Shown piece by piece: positions 8,479-16,967 of a DNA stretch of 47,021 nucleotides (its first letter is position 1; the number at the start of each line of letters is the position of its first letter). Below the pieces are notes generated by a model. That model was not told where the DNA came from, searched no databases, and saw only the letters and a list, made by a program, of their open reading frames with translations. Source of the DNA: Streptomyces caelestis (GTDB lineage Bacteria > Actinomycetota > Actinomycetes > Streptomycetales > Streptomycetaceae); NCBI RefSeq assembly GCF_001279005.1, contig NZ_LGCN01000224.1:1-47021 (forward strand). Reading direction: 5' to 3'. The translations under genes and the position numbers were made by a program.

Positions 8479-9572
8479 AGCCGGCGTTCCCGGAACCGGT
8501 AGGTGGCACGCAGATGCCGCGTGATGTCCTTCTTGGCGGCCTCGCGGTCGGTGCGCAGCCGAGCGTCGGTGCGGGAGGCCGCGTAGGCGTTCTCCCTCAG
8601 CAGTCGGCGGTAGCTCTCCAGACGGCGCTGGGGAATCTCGCCTGCCTCGACGGCGGCCAGCACCGCGCAGCCGGGTTCGCTCCCATGTGCGCAGTCCGTG
8701 AACCGGCAGTCCTGGGCGAGGTGTTCGACCTCGGCGAAGGTCTGCTCCAGCCCGTCCTGGGCGTCGTGCAGGCCGATCGCGCGCAGACCGGGGGTGTCCA
8801 GCAGGACCCCGCCGCCGGGCAGTGGAATCAGCTCCCGCCATGCGGTGGTGTGCCGCCCCTTGCCGTCCACGTCACGCACAGCGGAGGTCGCCAGCCGTCC
8901 CTCGCCCAGCAGCCGGTTGCCCAAAGTGGACTTGCCCGCGCCGGAGGGGCCCAGCAGCACGACGGTGCCGTTCAGGACGGCCGTCAGGGTGTCCAGGCCC
9001 AGCCCGGTCACGGCGCTGGTGACCAGCACATCTGTGCCTGGTGCCAGCTCGGACACCTCGGCTGCGGCCAGTTGCGCGTCGGCGCACTGGTCGGCCTTGG
9101 TGAGCACCACGACCGGCTGGGCGCCGCTCTCCCAGGCCAGGGCGAGCATGCGTTCGGTCCTGCCGTGCTTCAGCGGGGTGCCCAGCGACACCGTCACCAC
9201 GACCGTGTCGATGTTGGCGGCCAGGACCTGGCCACGGGAGGTACGCGAAGCGGTGGATCGCACCAGGGCGGTGCGTCGCTCCAGTACCGCGTGCAGCACC
9301 GGTCCGTGACCGGTGGCGGCAGGACGCAGGGCGGCCCAGTCGCCCGTGCACGGCGGCGACAGCGGATTCCTCCGGTCGGCGGCACCGGGGATCTCCGCAC
9401 GGAGGATTCCGGCGTCGGTGACCGCTTCGCACGAGCCGCGTTCGGCTCGCACGATACGGGCCGGGACCAGGCCGGCATCGCGATGGGGCGCGAAGGCGTG
9501 CTCGCACGCCTCGTCCCAGCCGTAGTCCGCCAGGGAGTACGGCTGAGCATGATGGAAAGGAGAAGGGGACAA
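8475..9572 (-). CDS. rsgA: Ribosome small-subunit-dependent GTPase A
   Basis: Circularly permuted GTPase that assists late 30S maturation. The 365-aa protein shows the permuted order: G4-like LTKAD, then G1 GPSGAGKST, then G3 DTPG, with a C-terminal zinc-binding cluster CRFTDCAHGSEPGC. N-terminal residues 1-100 fit the OB-fold region. The TTG start at 9572 has AAGGG upstream; no better start is visible. It is followed with a 4-nt overlap by the methyltransferase-GNAT gene. The lineage is the secondary RsgA found in many Streptomyces rather than an unusual variant. Confidence 0.92.
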   Translation of the reverse strand: MSPSPFHHAQPYSLADYGWDEACEHAFAPHRDAGLVPARIVRAERGSCEAVTDAGILRAEIPGAADRRNPLSPPCTGDWAALRPAATGHGPVLHAVLERRTALVRSTASRTSRGQVLAANIDTVVVTVSLGTPLKHGRTERMLALAWESGAQPVVVLTKADQCADAQLAAAEVSELAPGTDVLVTSAVTGLGLDTLTAVLNGTVVLLGPSGAGKSTLGNRLLGEGRLATSAVRDVDGKGRHTTAWRELIPLPGGGVLLDTPGLRAIGLHDAQDGLEQTFAEVEHLAQDCRFTDCAHGSEPGCAVLAAVEAGEIPQRRLESYRRLLRENAYAASRTDARLRTDREAAKKDITRHLRATYRFRERRL

Positions 9573-9658
9573 CGTAGAGACCCTTGAACAGGGACCCCGT
9601 CGAGCGCGAAGCTCCGCCCCCGTGAGCCATCGAGCTTGGGCGGGGGGTGAACGTCAGG

Positions 9659-9730
9659 TCAGACCGGGGCCCGGGACGTGAGGATGGTCCGGCGTGCGCT
9701 GCACACGGCAGCGGCCTTCACGGCAGACAT
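9659..9730 (-). CDS. Possible 23-aa leader peptide upstream of rsgA
   Basis: ATG at 9730 follows a near-perfect Shine-Dalgarno GGGGGAGGTGAG at 7-nt spacing. The peptide begins MSAVKAAAVCSARRTILTSR and ends at TGA 9659, 86 nt before the rsgA start. Between the two lie GC-rich arms that can pair (AAGCTC/GAGCTT with CCGCC/GGCGG). The very strong ribosome site on so short a frame suggests a regulatory upstream ORF. Function is inference. Confidence 0.4.
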   Translation of the reverse strand: MSAVKAAAVCSARRTILTSRAPV

Positions 9731-10043
9731 CAACTCACCTCCCCCTTCCGGTCCCGCAGTTGACCCGATTGTCCCTGCTCCCCAACGCTAACACGTCCCT
9801 TCCCCCGGCACCGGACAACGCCGGGGACGGAGGGCGTCGGTGCACGAGGGCTCAGGCCCGGCGGCGGGCGGCAGGATCGCGCTCCGCGACGTGCCGGGAG
9901 CGGGCCGGCGGCCTCGGCCCGGAGAGATGGCCTCGAAGCCCTGAGCGCCGGGCCCGTCCCGTATTCCGGAGGGACACCGTGCTGCTCTGCCGGCGGCAGA
10001 ACACCGGCCGGACCGGGCTCGACGATCCCTACAGTCCGGTCCC
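9731..10043 (+). other. Intergenic, no gene supported
   Basis: Between the leader-peptide start and the hydrolase gene. Open frames here have poor codon composition (Arg/Pro/Ser-rich) and no ribosome site. It probably holds divergent promoters for both flanking units; no convincing -35/-10 pair could be fixed by eye. Confidence 0.4.
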
Positions 10044-10781
10044 ATGACGACGATGACGACGCGTACGGTCGAGTACCCGGCCGACGGTCTGACGATGATC
10101 GGGCACCTCGCGCTCCCGGCCGGTGCCGACCGCCGGCCCGGGGTGCTGCTCGGACCGGAGGGCATGGGGCTCAGCGACGTCGAGCGCCGCCGGGCCGATG
10201 CTCTCGCCGAGCTGGGATACGTAGCGCTGGCCTTCGACCTTCACGGCGGGCGCTACGTGGGTGACCCCGAGGAGATGCTGGCCCGTTGCATGCCACTGCT
10301 CGCTGACCCCGACCGGATGCGGGGGATCGGCCGTGCGGCGCTCGACGTGTTGCGCACCGAGCCCCGGACCGACCCCGACCGGATCGCCGCCGTCGGCTAC
10401 GGAACCGGGGGCGCCGTCGCGCTGGAACTCGGGCGAGCCGGCGCCCACCTGCGCGCGATCGGGACGGTCAACGCGACCACCACGGGCCGGCCGGGCGAGG
10501 CGGCGCGCATTCGCTGCCCGGTGTGGGCCGGGGTCGGGTCGGAAGACCCGATCATGCCGCCCGCGCGACGGGACGCGTTCGCCGCCGAGATGCGGGCCGC
10601 GGGCGTCGACTGGCGCCTCACGGTCTACGGCGGAGCCCTGCACGCCTTCCACCACCCGCCGGTCGACCACCCCGTGGTCCCCGGCGTCGGCTACCACCGA
10701 CAGCACGCGCGGCGAGCCTGGCGCGACGTCGTCGACCTGCTCGCCGAGTGCCTGCCCGTGACGGAGGATCTGGGGGCATGA
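10044..10781 (+). CDS. Dienelactone-hydrolase-family α/β protein lacking the Cys nucleophile
   Basis: α/β-hydrolase of the dienelactone hydrolase family, 245 aa. The nucleophile elbow usually reads GYCxGG; here it is GYGTGG (about residue 118), so the catalytic Cys is Gly. The acid (VGSEDPIMP) and His (ALHAFHHP) positions are still recognisable. It may belong to a subfamily with another mechanism or a binding role. ATG at 10044 follows at once on a second in-frame ATG. It stands alone; the next gene is convergent. Confidence 0.75.
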   Translation: MTTMTTRTVEYPADGLTMIGHLALPAGADRRPGVLLGPEGMGLSDVERRRADALAELGYVALAFDLHGGRYVGDPEEMLARCMPLLADPDRMRGIGRAALDVLRTEPRTDPDRIAAVGYGTGGAVALELGRAGAHLRAIGTVNATTTGRPGEAARIRCPVWAGVGSEDPIMPPARRDAFAAEMRAAGVDWRLTVYGGALHAFHHPPVDHPVVPGVGYHRQHARRAWRDVVDLLAECLPVTEDLGA

Positions 10782-10902
10782 CCCGGGCGAACCTGCCGGC
10801 GCCAGGGCTGGTCGGCGTCGCGCACCGACCGTCTCCTCCCCTCGGGCCCGCACAGCGGACCCGCGTGCGGACCGTTGTGCGCGCGTGGAGCCGTATCAGG
10901 AT

Positions 10903-11829
10903 CTACTCGTTGCCCTGGCCGATCGGTCGTCGCCTCGTGTCGGTGCTCGTTTCGTCGGCGAAGGGGGAGGGGGAGTGGGCGACGACGTCGGGCAGGAGGG
11001 TGGGGGCGATGTCCTTGAGGTCGGGGTGGGTGGCTGCGACGCCGCGCAGCAGGCGGGGGAAGGTGACCCGGTCCAGGGCGCGTCCGGTGCGGGAGAGGAG
11101 CAGGGGGCCTGTGGTCCCGGTGGAGTGGGGGGCTTTGTGGGTGCGTACCGGCAGGTAGTCGTCCAGGGCCCACACCACGGGTCGGGGGACGGGCTGGGGG
11201 CGGGTGACGGCGGAGGCGCTGTTGTTCTTGGCGGGCAGGCGCCAGGTGGGTCCGGCGGCGTTGTCGCGGTGGATGTGCTGGAGGATCACGGCGATGGACT
11301 GGCCGGGGCGCAGGCCTGCGAGGGTCATGTAGACGGCGAGGCGGGCGCGTTCGGCGTGGGGGCCGCGGTAGCGGTCGGCGGCGGTGCGCAGGGCGTCGGT
11401 CTGGAACCGGGTGAGGCTTTCGCGTTCGGCGGGCGGGGTGGGTCCGGCCAGTGCGCGGCGTGGGGGGAGGTTCCAGTGGGCGGCTCCGAGGTCTTCGGTG
11501 CAGTGGGCGTAGAAGGAGCGGACGGCGGAGACGGCGCGGCCGCGGGAGGCGGCGGCCATGGGGCTGCCGTCGAGGTTGGTGAGCCGGCTGGCCCAGTGCT
11601 GGATGTGGGAGGGTGTGAAGTGCCAGACGAGGTGGCCGATGTGGGTGAACCAGTCCTGGTGCCATCCGGGTGGGGCGTCGATGCCGGCGAGGAGCAGTCC
11701 GTAGCGGTAGCGGGTGTCGTCGTCCCAGGCCCGTCCTCGGACCTCCTGGCCGTCGGGCCGCAGGTAGATCCCGGACAGCCATCCGCGCAGGATCGTGTAC
11801 GGGTCCGGTGCTTCGGTCGGGAAGGCCAT
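10903..11829 (-). pseudogene. Tyrosine-recombinase-like protein without C-terminal catalytic boxes
   Basis: 308 aa from ATG 11829 (MAFPTEAPDPYTILRGWLSG). The N-terminal SAM-like core-binding region and the first catalytic segment are recognisable (YMTLAGLRPGQS with box I Arg; β-hairpin LPAKNNSASA). Where box II should read HxLRH the sequence is APTLLPDVVAH, and no GH...Y segment follows before the stop. It therefore cannot act as a normal integrase. The frame is open, so decay may be recent or the protein may keep a DNA-binding role. The same frame extends upstream through one arm of the 21-bp inverted repeat, but that extension has poor coding character. Confidence 0.6.
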
Positions 11830-11896
11830 CGCGTCACCCCAGGAACTCGCGCGCAGTGGTGGGACCCGGGCCGGTGGCGCTCCCCGACTCAGCACT

Positions 11897-12036
11897 TTGA
11901 ACTTTACGGAACAGACCCTGACCTTCGTCAACAGCCACGGGTCGGCTGAGCGCCGTGCGGAACCCGCGGGACGGCGCCGGGCCCCGCGCTGCCCTTTCAC
12001 TGGGCTGGGGAACCTGGTCTGTTCCGTAAAGTTCAA
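11897..12036. repeat. Perfect 21-bp inverted repeat bounding a 140-bp segment (MITE-like)
   Basis: Positions 11897-11917 (starting TTGAACTTTACGGAACAG) and 12016-12036 are exact reverse complements, separated by 98 bp of non-coding, GC-rich sequence. The arms are AT-richer than the surroundings. Pairing stops sharply at both ends. This fits a miniature inverted-repeat element or recombination sites tied to the adjoining recombinase-like gene. No clear target duplication is seen. Confidence 0.75.
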
Positions 12037-12302
12037 CCACTTCGATCACTGAGCTCTCGTCCGCTCGGCGCCCAGGTCGAACAGCTGCTGTGATCGATCC
12101 TCGGGTACGCGTGCCGGTCATGTGCGGAATCACGGACGGGATCACCCGTCCGTGATCGATGTCGAGGCCCGCCGAGGACGAACGGAGCGCGCGGAGCCTG
12201 CGGGAACCGGGGGCGCACCCGTCCAGGCCCTGTCCTCGTATGGCTACGGCCAGGTGGCGAGTAGCCCTGTGCAGCGTTCTGGGCTGCGGTCTCGGCGGTC
12301 TG

Positions 12303-12835
12303 TCAGCGCCGCGCGTCGGCCACGAGGGAGTTGACGCGGTTCTCGTGCGCGCGGCGGGCCTTGCGCTGTGCCGGGATCGCTGCGGCGTTGTCGAGCGGCC
12401 GGCGGCGGTCGAGGAGCCGGCGACGTACCGCCGGGATGGCGCTGACGCGCAGGATGCAGCCCTGGCCGCGTCGTACGGTCACGCCCTGGTCGAGCGCGGC
12501 CCGCTCGGCGGGTTCCAGTTCGGCTGCGCGGAGGAAGTCGGCGACCTTGCCCGGCATGCCGAAAGTCATCAGCACCTCCAGGGCCGGGCTGTCCTCGTGG
12601 CCGACGGTGTGCCCAGGCAGGAGGTCGGCGACGGCTGTACGGATGGCGCCGCGGCTGACGTCGTGTTCGCGGGCGAGGCCGGCGACGGACCGGCCGCCCA
12701 GGTACGCGGCGCGCACGTCTTCGAGTCTGTCGGCCGGGACGGCGGGGCGGCGGGGCGGTGCCCGCCCTTGCTGCCCTTGGCCTCGGCGGCGCCGATTCGG
12801 GCGGTGCGGGGCACGCGGATGACTTCGAGTACTCC
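12303..12835 (-). pseudogene. C-terminal remnant of a serine recombinase/resolvase-type protein
   Basis: The minus strand first reads VLEVIRVPRTARIGAAEAKG, typical of the end of a resolvase catalytic domain. It then changes frame near 12745 and continues RPAVPADRLEDVRAAYLGG and SVAGLAREHDVSRGAIRTAV, a Hin-type helix-turn-helix. A C-terminal extension follows (MPGKVADFLRAAELEPAERA) to the stop at 12303. The N-terminal catalytic Ser region is absent, cut off by the promoter of the next gene. It is judged inactive. Confidence 0.6.
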
Positions 12836-12944
12836 ACCCCGCGAGTACTACCAGAGTCGACATGATGACGATAAAAATCGACACTGTGTAGACTTTCTGG
12901 TGGAGGAGCGCTCCGGCTTCTCGCAAGACCTCTCTGGAGGAACA

Positions 12945-13793
12945 GTGCAAAAGCAGAACTGGCTCATCACCGGCGTCAGCACGGGCCTTGGACGTGCCTT
13001 CGCCGAGGCCGCCCTGACCGCAGGTCATACCGTCGTCGGCACAGTCCGCTCCGAGGAGGACCTGCGGGCCTTCGAAGAGCTCAGGCCCGGCAACGCTCAC
13101 GGTCGCCTGCTGGACGTGACGGACGATGACGCCGTCCCCGGTGTGGTCGCGGAGGTGGAGCAGAGCGTCGGCCCTTTGGACGTCGTCGTCGCCAACGCCG
13201 GCTACGGCCTGGAGGGAACCTTCGAGGAAACCCCGCTGGCCGAGGTGCGGCGGCAGTTCGAGGTCAACGTGTTCGGGGCGGTGGCCACGCTGCGGGCGGC
13301 GCTGCCCCACATGCGCCGACGTCGCCGCGGACACCTGATGGCCGTCACCTCCATGGGAGGGCTCATGGCCGTGCCCGGCATGTCCGCCTACTGTGGCAGC
13401 AAGTTCGCCCTGGAAGGCATCCTCGAGGCGCTGGGCAAGGAAGTCGCGCAGTTCGGCATCCACGTGACGGCGATCGAGCCCGGCTCCTTCCGCACCGACT
13501 GGGCCGGACGGTCCATGACACGCGCCGCGCGGACCGTCGACGACTACGACGAGTTGTTCACCCCCATCCGCGAAGCGCGGCAGAAGGCCAGCGGCAACCA
13601 GCTGGGCAACCCGGCCAAAGCCGGGGACGCCCTCGTGCACATCACTTCGGTCGAGCGCCCGCCGGCCCACCTCGTCCTGGGCTCGGACGCGCTGCGACTG
13701 GTCACCGCCGCCCGCACGGCCGTGGACGAGGACATCCGCGCATGGGAGGCACTCTCCCGTACGACCGACTTCGCCGACGGCGCGCAGCTCTGA
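12945..13793 (+). CDS. SDR-family NAD(P)-dependent oxidoreductase
   Basis: Classical short-chain dehydrogenase, 282 aa. It shows the cofactor motif TGVSTGLG near the N-terminus, NAG in VVANAGYG, Ser in VTSMGG, and the catalytic YCGSK. The GTG start at 12945 is chosen because CTGGAGG lies 4 nt upstream and the protein then begins just before the first β-strand (QKQNWLITG). The substrate is unknown. The stop overlaps the start of a TetR-type gene by one base, so the two form an operon. The upstream AT-rich stretch at 12850-12895 is a likely promoter and self-regulation site. Confidence 0.9.
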   Translation: MQKQNWLITGVSTGLGRAFAEAALTAGHTVVGTVRSEEDLRAFEELRPGNAHGRLLDVTDDDAVPGVVAEVEQSVGPLDVVVANAGYGLEGTFEETPLAEVRRQFEVNVFGAVATLRAALPHMRRRRRGHLMAVTSMGGLMAVPGMSAYCGSKFALEGILEALGKEVAQFGIHVTAIEPGSFRTDWAGRSMTRAARTVDDYDELFTPIREARQKASGNQLGNPAKAGDALVHITSVERPPAHLVLGSDALRLVTAARTAVDEDIRAWEALSRTTDFADGAQL

Positions 13794-14407
13794 TGCCCGG
13801 CCACCACCCCGCGCGGAGCCGTCGCGCCGCCGAACGCAAGGGGGATGTCCGGGAGCGGGCCATCCTCGACACCTGCGAGGCCCTGCTGGCGCACAAGGGC
13901 TACGACGCCATGACCGTCGGCGACATCGCCCAGGGCGCCGGCATCACCCGCGGCGCGCTGTACTTCTACTACGGTTCCAAGCAAGAAGTGGTCACGGCGC
14001 TCGTGGCCCGGACCGTCGAGCACCTGTGGGAGCGGTCGAGGGCCACCGCGGAGGCCGACGAGCCGCGCCGGGCCATCGCGGCAGCCATGCAGCGCACGGT
14101 CGAGCTGTGGAATGAGCACGGCCTGGTCATGCGCACGGCGATCGACCTGTCGTTGACCGTGCCGGAGATCGGCGAGCTGTGGAACCACACGGCTGACCTG
14201 TTCATCGCGGCCATCACCGCCGTCCTGGAACGCGCCGGCATCCAGGCCGGCACCGCACCGGACCAGGCCCCGGCGATGGCACGCGCCCTGTGCTGGATGA
14301 TCGAACGGACCTTCTACCACGCCTCACAGGAATCCCGCGAAAAGCTCCAAGATGCGTCGGCGACGTGCGAACACATCTGGCTGACCAGCGCCGGTCTGAC
14401 CACCTGA
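13793..14407 (+). CDS. TetR-family transcriptional regulator
   Basis: 204 aa with an N-terminal TetR helix-turn-helix (MTVGDIAQGAGITRGALYFY then YGSKQEV) and an all-helical ligand domain. The ATG shares its A with the preceding TGA (TGATG), so translation is coupled to the SDR. It probably represses the SDR operon in response to the SDR substrate; this is inferred from context only. Confidence 0.9.
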   Translation: MPGHHPARSRRAAERKGDVRERAILDTCEALLAHKGYDAMTVGDIAQGAGITRGALYFYYGSKQEVVTALVARTVEHLWERSRATAEADEPRRAIAAAMQRTVELWNEHGLVMRTAIDLSLTVPEIGELWNHTADLFIAAITAVLERAGIQAGTAPDQAPAMARALCWMIERTFYHASQESREKLQDASATCEHIWLTSAGLTT

Positions 14408-14552
14408 GGTATCTGCCATGGACGCGGTGCGGCGCGGAACCACGAAGTTCCGGTCGGGCCTTGCCCAGTGAAGTGGACACCTGTTCGCGTCGTTGTGCGG
14501 CGAGGGTGGTGGTGACCGGATGCTGTCCGTAGGCGATCGGAGCCCCAGCTCC

Positions 14553-14960
14553 TCACCCCAGGGCCGCCGCCGGTCCACCCCCGGGGGCGCGCGGCCCGGG
14601 CACGGCGTCCCGGGCGGTCAGGTCCAGGTCGAGGCGTCTGTTCATGTTCAGCTCGACCCGGTCGTAGGGATTCACGTGGGTCCGGAACAGTGAGGAGAGC
14701 GCCCGCTCGGCCGCGGCCGGCCCCACGCCCGCACGGGCCCTGCGCGCGGCCACCGCGACCACGGCCCGCCGCTTCCGCCTCGGCGACCGGGGGCGGACCG
14801 CCGAAGGCCTCCCGCCGGTCGACGGCGACCCGGCCGCGGCATCGGCGACATCCTCGGCACCCGTGCCGTCCGGCGCCGCGGCACCCGCCTCGCGGCACGA
14901 CCGCGCTCCTCCCCCCTCGAAGGAAGGCTCGGTCGGCGGGCTCGACGCCCTGGCCGGCAC
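14553..14960 (-). CDS. Hypothetical protein, doubtful
   Basis: A 135-codon frame with a GTG start. The C-terminal half has credible coding character (LFRTHVNPYDRVELNMNRR, high third-position GC), but the N-terminal half is low-complexity Ala/Arg/Pro. No family is recognised. The flanking 14408-14552 and 14961-15098 hold no supported gene. Confidence 0.3.
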   Translation of the reverse strand: MPARASSPPTEPSFEGGGARSCREAGAAAPDGTGAEDVADAAAGSPSTGGRPSAVRPRSPRRKRRAVVAVAARRARAGVGPAAAERALSSLFRTHVNPYDRVELNMNRRLDLDLTARDAVPGPRAPGGGPAAALG

Positions 14961-15098
14961 CCGGCCAGGGCGAGGCCGGGTAGGCCCGGCGCCGGTCCTC
15001 GCTGCGCTGCTCCTCGGCCATCCGCCCCGCTTCGCGTGGTGCCGTGCCGGGCCCGGGAGGCATACTGGGGTGGTCGCAGATTCGCGTACAGGTGCGGC

Positions 15099-15126
15099 AA
15101 GGCCCCGGCAGTCCCGCCGGGGCCTT
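15099..15126 (-). terminator. Hairpin terminator after the A1-B1 operon
   Basis: Arms AAGGCCCCGGC and GCCGGGGCCTT with a 6-nt loop, 15 bp past the B1 stop. The A-rich edge on the plus strand gives U residues on the minus-strand transcript. Confidence 0.75.
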
Positions 15127-15140
15127 GGTGCTTCTCGGCG

Positions 15141-15539
15141 TCAGGCGACGGCGTGCAGGCCGCCCTTGCCGGGCTTGGGAGGACGCTTGCCGTAGCCGGG
15201 GACCCTGATGGAGGGCGGGCCGCCCACCGACAGCAGCTGGGTCATCTCCTTCTCCAGCTCGGTCTGCGACTCGTAGCCGGCGACGGCCGGGTTGAGGGCG
15301 TAGCGGTGGCCCCGGCCGCCTCCCGAACGCAGGACGATGCCCCGCTCGACGAGCAGGGCCATGGCACGGCTCATCGAGGCCTGGCCCACGCCGAGGATCT
15401 CGTCGATCTCGGACTGGTTCATGCCGACCGAGCCGCCCGGCTGCTGATGGGCCACCATCACCGACAGGACGTCGATGGCCGTCGGCGTCAGCCGGAGCTG
15501 GTGCAGCATGCCCAGCAGACCCGTGGTGTTGAAGAGCAT
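15141..15539 (-). CDS. Winged-helix protein B1 (MarR/RepL-like)
   Basis: 132 aa. A winged-helix domain spans most of the protein: AIDVLSVMVAHQQ, then the recognition part NQSEIDEILGVGQASMSRAM and wing RGHRYALNPAVAGYES. It is clearly related to the protein encoded at 45019-45489: both share PGG, the Q-x-E-I/L-x-E-x-L-G helix, QA..SRA and AGYES. It follows A1 by 20 nt on the same strand. The start is ATG 15539 (MLFNTTGLLG). A role as transcription regulator or replication-type initiator is inferred; nothing enzymatic is seen. Confidence 0.7.
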   Translation of the reverse strand: MLFNTTGLLGMLHQLRLTPTAIDVLSVMVAHQQPGGSVGMNQSEIDEILGVGQASMSRAMALLVERGIVLRSGGGRGHRYALNPAVAGYESQTELEKEMTQLLSVGGPPSIRVPGYGKRPPKPGKGGLHAVA

Positions 15540-15559
15540 GGCGATCAGTATCCCTTCCG

Positions 15560-16156
15560 TCAGCCGGTGCCGGTGCCGGTCTTGGGGAACCGGGTCAGTT
15601 CGGGTGAGAGCTCGTCGGGGAAGCGGGAGTCCAGCGCGAGGGCCCGCAGTTCGGCGAGGAAGTCGTACTGCTCCTGCCCGTTGCCGTTGTAGGCCACACG
15701 GGGATTGAGCTGATAGGTCGACCTCTTGGTCCGGTGGATCAGGTTCTTCTCGCACAGGGCGTCCAGGGCGTGGCCGATGCTGGTGCGCTTCACGCCGAGC
15801 TCCTCCGCGATCTCCGCGTGGGTGACCGCGATCCTGCCCTTCTTCTGCCGGCCGATGATGTTCGACAGCACGGCCGACTGCAGCTTCGTGATGGCGTTGT
15901 GCATCAGGCAGTAGGGCAGCACACGCCGCAGGAAGTAGTTGCTGACGAGCGAGTAGCCGTCGGCGCCGAGCATGTCGTGCGGGGGCCGCCGGTAGACGGT
16001 CGTCCTCACCTCGTGCACCGGGGTCTTGCCGAACTGCTCGGCGATCAGGCGCGCCAGGTCCGGGCCGTCGTCGGCTCTCACCGCCCGTACCGGTCTCGCC
16101 TGCCGTGGCTCGGGCCCCGCGTGCGATCCACGCAGAGGCTGTGCAGATTCACCCAT
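15560..16156 (-). CDS. Winged-helix protein A1 (RepL-like)
   Basis: 198 aa from ATG 16156, preceded by AAAGGA. The middle holds a winged helix: SAVLSNIIGRQKKGRIAVTH, then AEIAEELGVKRTSIGHALDA, ending STYQLNPRVAYNGNG. The 'Y-x-L/I-N-P' ending followed by a G/N-rich turn resembles RepL-family plasmid replication proteins, but a purely regulatory role is equally possible. The N-terminal 40 residues are a disordered, Arg/Pro-rich tail. The 300-bp region upstream is packed with palindromes, implying self-control or an origin-like site. The related protein is A2 at 44468-45022. Confidence 0.7.
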   Translation of the reverse strand: MGESAQPLRGSHAGPEPRQARPVRAVRADDGPDLARLIAEQFGKTPVHEVRTTVYRRPPHDMLGADGYSLVSNYFLRRVLPYCLMHNAITKLQSAVLSNIIGRQKKGRIAVTHAEIAEELGVKRTSIGHALDALCEKNLIHRTKRSTYQLNPRVAYNGNGQEQYDFLAELRALALDSRFPDELSPELTRFPKTGTGTG

Positions 16157-16254
16157 GAGGGGTCCTTTCGCATACAGGTGCTGGGCACTGTACGGCAAAA
16201 GTTGTGGCCATCCGCATGTTCCGCCCCGGAGAGTTGCGAGTGGCGGCAAGTCTG

Positions 16255-16471
16255 TGTCGGCGACCGTCGACATCCGCTGTCCCGGCCCTGATGTGGAACC
16301 AGGGCATCCGGCCGAGACCGGCCAGGTTCTGCCTGTGAACGCCCCCGGCAGGGGAAAGTTGCGCCTCCTCGCATGTTTCCGACGGAAGTTGCGACCAGGC
16401 GCAACTTTCCCCTCTGAATGTCGGCGCTCAACGACATCCAGGGAGGCGTAATGTCGGCGGCCACCGACATT
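16255..16471. promoter_or_regulatory. Three TGTCG-type palindromes upstream of A1
   Basis: TGTCG-N8-CGACA at 16255-16272, ATGTCG-N8-CGACAT at 16418-16437, and AATGTCGG-N6-CCGACATT at 16450-16471. The repeated half-site with near-constant geometry suggests a dimeric regulator site. None lies inside a supported gene. Confidence 0.5.
16350..16413. promoter_or_regulatory. 16-bp inverted repeat with AAGTTGCG boxes upstream of A1
   Basis: AGGGGAAAGTTGCGCC (16350-16365) and its exact complement at 16398-16413, with a third box GGAAGTTGCGACC at 16384-16396 between the arms. The half-site AAGTTGYG also recurs upstream of A2 near 44.3 kb, and as AAAAGTTGTGGCC at about 16195. Confidence 0.6.
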
Positions 16472-16797
16472 TGCTCACGTAAACCCACAGGTCAGAGGCC
16501 GGTTTTCGGAAATCCCTCTTAAAAAAAGAACCCCCGGTGGCTCAGCTCGCTTCGCGTGCGGGGCCGTTGACCGGTGAAGGCCCTGGTCAGCAGCAGCGGT
16601 ACCGAGTCCCGGGTGGTGCCGGCCGTGACGGAAAAACAGCATCGAAAGCGTGGTGGCGGCAGGGGGTGGGCCGTCCTCCGAGCCTCCGGCCCGGAGGACT
16701 CCGTACCTCCGCACCCGGTCGGCCGGCCGCGGCCCGTCGCACCGTCCGTTCGTGGGCCGGGGCCGGAGCGAGGAGGTCGTTTTCGACGGCGGAAGGT
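16472..16797 (+). other. Intergenic, no gene supported
   Basis: Between the A1 operator region and the cluster promoter. It contains an A-rich run near 16520 but no frame with a credible start and composition. Confidence 0.4.
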
Positions 16798-16829
16798 GTG
16801 CGCGAACCACTCAATGGGCGTGCGCGAAC
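16798..16829 (+). promoter_or_regulatory. Candidate SARP-type direct repeat upstream of the first cluster operon
   Basis: GTGCGCGAAC occurs at 16798-16807 and again at 16820-16829, exactly 22 bp apart on the same face of the helix. SARP regulators bind direct heptamer-like repeats at 11- or 22-bp spacing. A TAGCGT element lies downstream at about 16857, ahead of the gene at 16968. A SARP is encoded at the far end of the cluster. Confidence 0.4.
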
Positions 16830-16967
16830 GGGTGACCGAAAACGCACGTGCCTTCCTAGCGTGGAAGCCGCGGATGACGAGCCGTGTCCCCATGGCCGTC
16901 CGCCCTTTCCAGCACCCCCGTGTCCACCACGTCCACGCCGCTGTCGAAGGAACCCCGAGGTGTCTCG

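Noticed and set aside
12303..13670. Minus-strand open frame of 455 codons as one gene
   Set aside because: The upstream two thirds is antisense to the SDR; only the 3' third matches a resolvase-type tail.
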